A DNA stretch of 39,701 bases from the NCBI RefSeq assembly GCF_900089835.1, contig NZ_OANU01000013.1:1-39701 (forward strand), in the 5' to 3' direction. Under the pieces are notes generated by a model that searched no databases, had not been told where the DNA came from, and worked only from the letters and a program-made list of their open reading frames with translations. Position 1 is the first letter of the stretch. Every line of letters begins with the position of its first letter. Source of the stretch: Vibrio thalassae. GTDB taxonomy: Bacteria > Pseudomonadota > Gammaproteobacteria > Enterobacterales > Vibrionaceae. This document shows, piece by piece, positions 36,396-39,701 of this stretch. Position numbers and translations under genes: made by a program.

Positions 36396-37127
36396 ATGTT
36401 GATTTCATCCCACGGGTTGTCAGTTAAATTTGGCAGCCATTTAATATTGGACAACATAAATATCTCGGTGAGTCAGGGGGAAATAGTCACGATTGTCGGC
36501 CCCAACGGGTCAGGTAAATCCACACTATTGAAGACCTTGATAGGCGCAATCTCCCCAATTAGCGGTCACATCGAGCGCAGTGAGAGTTTGAAGATCGGCT
36601 ACGTGCCCCAGCGTTTACATATTGATGAAACCCTACCGATGACGGTATATCGCTTTCTAACGCTTCCTCTGCGTCATTCCAAATCAAGGATAAAACAAGC
36701 CTTGGAGCAAGCTGGGGTTGCTAACTTAGAAATACAGCAACTTCGGTCGCTATCAGGCGGGCAATTACAACGCGTCCTGCTGGCTCGAGCACTTCTGGAG
36801 CAACCGTCCCTACTGTTACTCGACGAGGCCACTCAAGGACTAGACCAGCGAGGTACTGTCGATTTCTACCAGCAAATCGACGCGATCCGCAAACAAACAG
36901 GATGTGCTGTCATCATGGTGAGTCACGATCTTCATGTTGTTATGCGAAGAACAGATCGAGTGATCTGTTTAAACGGACATGTATGCTGCGAAGGTGTTCC
37001 AGAGAAGGTCAGTGCGTCACCAGAGTACAAAGCACTATTCAGTTTGGATGATGAAGACGTGCTAGGTGTCTATCGACACCACTCTTCCCCAATCGCTCTC
37101 CAAGAAGGAAGACTCAATGTTGGATGA
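36396..37127 (+). CDS. znuC: Zinc ABC transporter, ATP-binding protein
   Basis: A 243-residue ABC ATPase: Walker A GPNGSGKST (35-43), signature LSGGQ (119-123), Walker B LLLLDEA with the D-loop GLD just after, and the switch His in VSHDLH. It powers zinc import with ZnuB and ZnuA. GAGAGAAGG precedes the ATG. It heads the operon znuC-znuB-DUF1826-zur and overlaps znuB by 11 bases. Confidence 0.95.
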   Translation: MLISSHGLSVKFGSHLILDNINISVSQGEIVTIVGPNGSGKSTLLKTLIGAISPISGHIERSESLKIGYVPQRLHIDETLPMTVYRFLTLPLRHSKSRIKQALEQAGVANLEIQQLRSLSGGQLQRVLLARALLEQPSLLLLDEATQGLDQRGTVDFYQQIDAIRKQTGCAVIMVSHDLHVVMRRTDRVICLNGHVCCEGVPEKVSASPEYKALFSLDDEDVLGVYRHHSSPIALQEGRLNVG

Positions 37128-37926
37128 TTTTCTATGGCGAGCGGCCTTAGCAGGAATTGGCGTTACATTAGCCGCCGCGCCATTGGGCTGTTTTATCGTC
37201 TGGCGTCGCATGGCCTATTTTGGTGATGCTACCGCTCATGCCTCTATGCTGGGCGTTGCGTTGTCACTGGCATTTTCGCTGCCTATTTTTCCAGGTGTGC
37301 TGTTTATTGCACTTCTGATGGCCATAACCGTCTCCACCTTCAGCGGCAGAGGTTACGCCATGGATACCTTACTCGGCGTCATGGCTCATTCGGCATTAGC
37401 AATCGGTCTGGTTGCTGTCTCATTTTTATCCGGGATTCGTCTTGATCTGATGGCCTATTTATTCGGCGATATTCTGGCGGTAAGCAAAACCGATTTATTG
37501 GTGATTTGGCTGGGTACGTTGCTGGTTGTTGGACTGATTGGCTTTCGTTGGTCTGGGTTACTGCTCTCCACCTTAAACAAAGATCTCGCGCTAGCAAGTG
37601 GCTATTCTCCCAAAAGGGAGCAACTGATTCTCACAATCGCACTTGCTGTCGTCGTTGCAGTCGCCATTAAAGTGGTGGGTGTGTTGCTGATTGTTGCCAT
37701 GCTGATCATTCCTGCTGCCACCGCCCGCCCATTTAGCCGCACCCCCGAAATCATGGTCGTATTGGCGGCGGTTATTGGCAGCAGTTCCAGCATTGTAGGT
37801 CTGCGCACTTCTTATCTAATGGATACGCCTACCGGCCCAACGATCGTTTGTGTCGCCGCTGGGCTATTTCTTGTTTCAAGCTTGGTTTGGAAAGTTACCG
37901 TCAAACGTCAAGAGAATGGAGGCTAA
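37117..37926 (+). CDS. znuB: Zinc ABC transporter, permease
   Basis: A 269-residue membrane permease of the ABC-3 family with about seven to eight helices. Recognisable segments are GCFIVWRRMAYFGDATAHAS near the N terminus and VGVLLIVAMLIIPAATAR later. The ATG at 37117 has AAGGAAG before it and overlaps the znuC 3' end; the longer frame from 37066 runs through znuC. Followed after 6 bases by the DUF1826 gene. Confidence 0.95.
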   Translation: MLDDFLWRAALAGIGVTLAAAPLGCFIVWRRMAYFGDATAHASMLGVALSLAFSLPIFPGVLFIALLMAITVSTFSGRGYAMDTLLGVMAHSALAIGLVAVSFLSGIRLDLMAYLFGDILAVSKTDLLVIWLGTLLVVGLIGFRWSGLLLSTLNKDLALASGYSPKREQLILTIALAVVVAVAIKVVGVLLIVAMLIIPAATARPFSRTPEIMVVLAAVIGSSSSIVGLRTSYLMDTPTGPTIVCVAAGLFLVSSLVWKVTVKRQENGG

Positions 37927-37932
37927 GCACTT

Positions 37933-38601
37933 ATGCATAACTACTTAACCAATACAGCCACAGATCTGGGAATGTCCCCTCCACTGCCACTGAGCCTACA
38001 ACCCAGCGCTCTGACGGGAATTTATCAGCCAGAACACAACATCGCGGTTTGGCATCGCTCACTCTCAACAAAAATGACACAAAGTATAGCGTTGCTGCTT
38101 CAAGAGCAGACATCTTTAGCGCTAGTGCAAACTGTCACACCCAGCAACACAGCACATTGGGTAAAGGAGAAGCTGGCTAGTCATGATTGCGCAGAGGCTT
38201 TAGGCGAAGACATTGCGCTTATCGTTGATATGTTCTGTTGTCTATTCGATTTAAAGGAGGCGGGCTTGCGTCTGACTCGTTTAGATAAACCCATGTGTCC
38301 TAAATTTCATGTCGATCATGTCCCCTGTCGACTCGTGACGACTTATCTTGGCAGTGCGACCCAATGGCTAAGTAATAACGACGTTGACCGCCGTAAACTC
38401 GGTGCAGGAAGTCATGGTAAGCCCGATCATCTGTCTGGTATTTATCCTAATGAGGCTAGTATCAATCAGCTGTCTTCTGGTGACGTTGCATTGTTAAAAG
38501 GCAGTGGATGGGAAGGTAACGAAGCGTTGGGGCTGGTGCATCGCTCACCTGAGGTTCTACCAAATGAACGAAGGCTATTACTCACATTAGACATGGTATA
38601 G
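37933..38601 (+). CDS. DUF1826 family protein of the Zur regulon
   Basis: A 222-residue cytoplasmic protein of unknown function. The central segment CPKFHVDHVPCRLVTTYLGS with its His-x-Asp-His and Cys looks metal-binding, and SGDVALLKGSGWEG follows. Genes of this family repeatedly sit beside zur and znu genes, suggesting a role in zinc shortage. GGAGG lies about 11 bases before the ATG, and the gene is tightly packed between znuB (6 bases) and zur (5 bases). Confidence 0.85.
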   Translation: MHNYLTNTATDLGMSPPLPLSLQPSALTGIYQPEHNIAVWHRSLSTKMTQSIALLLQEQTSLALVQTVTPSNTAHWVKEKLASHDCAEALGEDIALIVDMFCCLFDLKEAGLRLTRLDKPMCPKFHVDHVPCRLVTTYLGSATQWLSNNDVDRRKLGAGSHGKPDHLSGIYPNEASINQLSSGDVALLKGSGWEGNEALGLVHRSPEVLPNERRLLLTLDMV

Positions 38602-38606
38602 CGATT

Positions 38607-39065
38607 ATGGGTGACATTAACAACATCATTGAGCATGCCGAAAAGCGCTGTAAGACTCGCGGTAAACAACTGACATCTAAACGTAAATTGATCCTAAAAG
38701 CGTTAGTCCATGCTGATAAAGCATTATCCGCCTATGACTTAGTTGATTATTGTAAGACGCATTTTGACCAGAATATTCAAGCTATGTCGGTCTATCGCAT
38801 TTTGGAGTTTCTCGAGAGCGAGCACTTTGCTCATAAGCTCAGTGTTTCTAACAAATACATCTTTTGCTCTCACATTCTTTGCGAACATGAGCACGGCGTT
38901 CCTCAGTTCCTTATCTGTTCTCAATGCAACAAGATCAGTGAACAAATCATTGATCCTAATGTGGTATCCGGCCTCCAGTTACACGCCCAAAAGCAAGGCT
39001 TTACCGTGTTAAGTCCACAATTTGAGATCAGCGGCGTGTGCGACGAATGTGCGAGAAACGACTAA
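38607..39065 (+). CDS. zur: Zinc uptake regulator, Fur family
   Basis: A 152-residue zinc-sensing repressor. The winged-helix part (residues about 15-85, with LTSKRKLILKALVHADKALS and AMSVYRILEFLE) is followed by the dimer domain with structural zinc cysteines Cys104-Cys107 (CSQC) and Cys145-Cys148 (CDEC), and the HEHG histidines at 94-96. With zinc it should bind the znuA/znuC box. It is in the operon it controls, five bases after the DUF1826 gene. Confidence 0.92.
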   Translation: MGDINNIIEHAEKRCKTRGKQLTSKRKLILKALVHADKALSAYDLVDYCKTHFDQNIQAMSVYRILEFLESEHFAHKLSVSNKYIFCSHILCEHEHGVPQFLICSQCNKISEQIIDPNVVSGLQLHAQKQGFTVLSPQFEISGVCDECARND

Positions 39066-39113
39066 TCACCACCATTTAACAGCCTATTTCACCCAAAGGA
39101 GTCCCTAATTCCC

Positions 39114-39371
39114 ATGTCTGCCACGCTTATCAAGAACGCGCGCTTAGTCAATGAAGGAAGCATCATTGAGACGGATATTAGAATTGTTGGTAAGCGAATC
39201 GAGATGATTGATGATCAAGTCCACTTTCGCGAACCGGGCCTTACCCATAAAGGAACGATTGCAAGTGAATCTCGATCGGTGGTGGCAGAACTGCCTTTGG
39301 TTCAACACGCCCTACTCAACTTACTCGATCAAATGCATCAAGGTTACCGGAGAATTGCCAATGAACCCTAA
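39114..39371 (+). pseudogene. Dihydroorotase-like protein, reduced to an 85-residue remnant
   Basis: The frame is open, but the protein is a collage of a dihydroorotase of about 430-440 residues. Residues 1-58 are its N terminus ([35 protein letters not shown] with the metal-binding His-x-H region altered to QVH). At about base 39287 the sequence jumps to [19 protein letters not shown], which belongs near the C terminus. It breaks again near 39346 into YRRIANEP and stops. About 280 residues with the catalytic centre are missing, so it cannot be active. Such paralogues are often in Zur regulons. AAGGAG precedes the ATG. Confidence 0.8.
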
Positions 39372-39513
39372 AAACCCGCCCATTAAAGCGGTTCCCACCA
39401 ATATCATTACTGGTTTTCTGGGCGTCGGCAAAACCACAGCGATTGTTAATCTTATGAAGAACAAGCCAAACAATGAGCGTTGGGCAATTCTAGTTAACCT
39501 GAACTCGGGATAA
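39361..39513 (+). pseudogene. COG0523 (CobW/ZigA-type) GTPase, cut by the IS982 element
   Basis: The first 46 residues are the N terminus of a COG0523 metallochaperone GTPase: PTNIITGFLGVGKTTAIVN carries the P-loop GFLGVGKT (18-25), and WAILVN follows. Intact relatives continue NEFGE and are over 300 residues long. Here the frame ends LNSG-stop because the IS982 end starts at about 39497. The ATG overlaps the dihydroorotase remnant by 11 bases with GGAG upstream. In Zur regulons such proteins supply zinc to client enzymes under limitation. Confidence 0.85.
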
Positions 39514-39531
39514 AAAAAGAAGGGAACTAAA

Positions 39532-39588
39532 AGCTGGTTCTGCGATCAGATCTTTCGACCAAGAGAGACTTATCACAAGGAACCAGCT
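39532..39588 (+). promoter_or_regulatory. Inverted repeat covering the IS982 transposase start
   Basis: AGCTGGTTC (39532-39540) and GAACCAGCT (39580-39588) are perfect 9-base inverted repeats. The second copy ends directly before the transposase ATG and includes part of its AAGGA ribosome site, so a transcript entering from outside could fold and hide the start. Confidence 0.5.
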
Positions 39589-39701
39589 ATGCACAAATTA
39601 GTGGACTTATTTTGCCATGTCGATGACTTTTGTCAGGCTTTTCTACCCCAGTGGCAAAAACTTCAGCTTGAGAGCGGCGTACGGAAGCGTAATCGCAAAG
39701 G
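39589..39701 (+). CDS. IS982-family transposase, N-terminal part
   Basis: 37 codons before the edge: MHKLVDLFCHVDDFCQAFLP then QWQKLQLESGVRKRNRKG. The N terminus with FCxVDDFC and the PQW segment is characteristic of IS982 transposases (DDE type). AAGGA precedes the ATG. The same direction as the interrupted GTPase gene. Confidence 0.85.
   Translation, partial: MHKLVDLFCHVDDFCQAFLPQWQKLQLESGVRKRNRK

Larger units (their letters stand above)
39497..39701 (+). mobile_element. IS982-family insertion sequence, left part
   Basis: The element begins at about 39497 (probable terminal repeat ACCTGAACTCGGGATAA), interrupts the GTPase gene, and runs off the right edge. It includes a hairpin before its transposase gene. 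The far end, target duplication and exact length cannot be seen. Confidence 0.75.

Overview
The window looks like a piece of a Vibrio-type (Vibrionaceae, gammaproteobacterial) genome. The basis is the style of the proteins (porin, GbpA-like chitin-binding LPMO, HutC-controlled hut operon, Zur/DUF1826/znuCB cluster) and a moderate G+C content. The species cannot be named from the sequence. Mobile DNA bounds it on both sides: a tyrosine-recombinase gene of an IS91-type element runs off the left edge, and an IS982-family element begins about 200 bases before the right edge.

Layout. 1-360: end of a mobile element. 767-1771: outer-membrane porin. 1898-9933 (minus strand): a complete heme-copper oxidase operon read as ctaC, ctaD, ctaG, ctaE, surf1, a SCO-like protein, ctaA, ctaB, with a small DUF2909 gene opposite surf1. 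10499-12466: a PL15-like alginate/heparinase-type lyase broken by an in-frame stop. 12549-13163: an FAH-family hydrolase. 13406-20633: histidine utilisation (hutC, then hutI-hutG-hutU-hutH), with a broken outer-membrane protein gene inside the cluster. 20838-22037: an orphan trpB. 22366-24000: gbpA and a tetR gene, convergent, both missing their 3' ends at one junction. 24088-24618: a DHFR/RibD-like reductase. 24709-29709: fsa, a glycyl-radical activase, a YbiW-type glycyl radical enzyme and a DeoR regulator. 29758-32220: a foreign-looking block with a phage-type holin/amidase pair and small unknown genes. 32507-34491: an ascorbate-family PTS (IIB, IIC, IIA). 34679-35191: a GNAT acetyltransferase. 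35261-39513: the zinc-starvation locus znuA / znuC-znuB-DUF1826-zur, followed by two wrecked genes (a dihydroorotase paralogue and a COG0523 GTPase), the second cut by the IS982 element.

How the genes work together. The cta genes encode an aa3-type oxidase (subunit II carries a fused cytochrome c domain) with its heme A synthesis and copper assembly factors. The hut genes take histidine to glutamate and formamide under HutC, with palindromic operators visible. Fsa plus the glycyl radical enzyme and its activase match the E. coli fsaA/ybiY/ybiW set, reported to ferment 1,5-anhydroglucitol-6-phosphate by radical ring opening followed by aldol cleavage. Their promoter has a perfect FNR box placed about 41 bases before a plausible start, as expected for an oxygen-sensitive enzyme, and repeated TTTCA/TGAAA palindromes that could be the DeoR operators. 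The nearby PTS is a candidate sugar importer, with its own tandem CRP-like sites.

A second theme is gene decay. Two genes carry premature TAA codons (lyase, outer-membrane protein), two share one deletion junction (gbpA, tetR), one is reduced to fragments (dihydroorotase) and one is cut by an IS (GTPase). Five of these lie in accessory carbohydrate, surface or metal functions, and the core operons are intact. This suggests a strain losing accessory functions.
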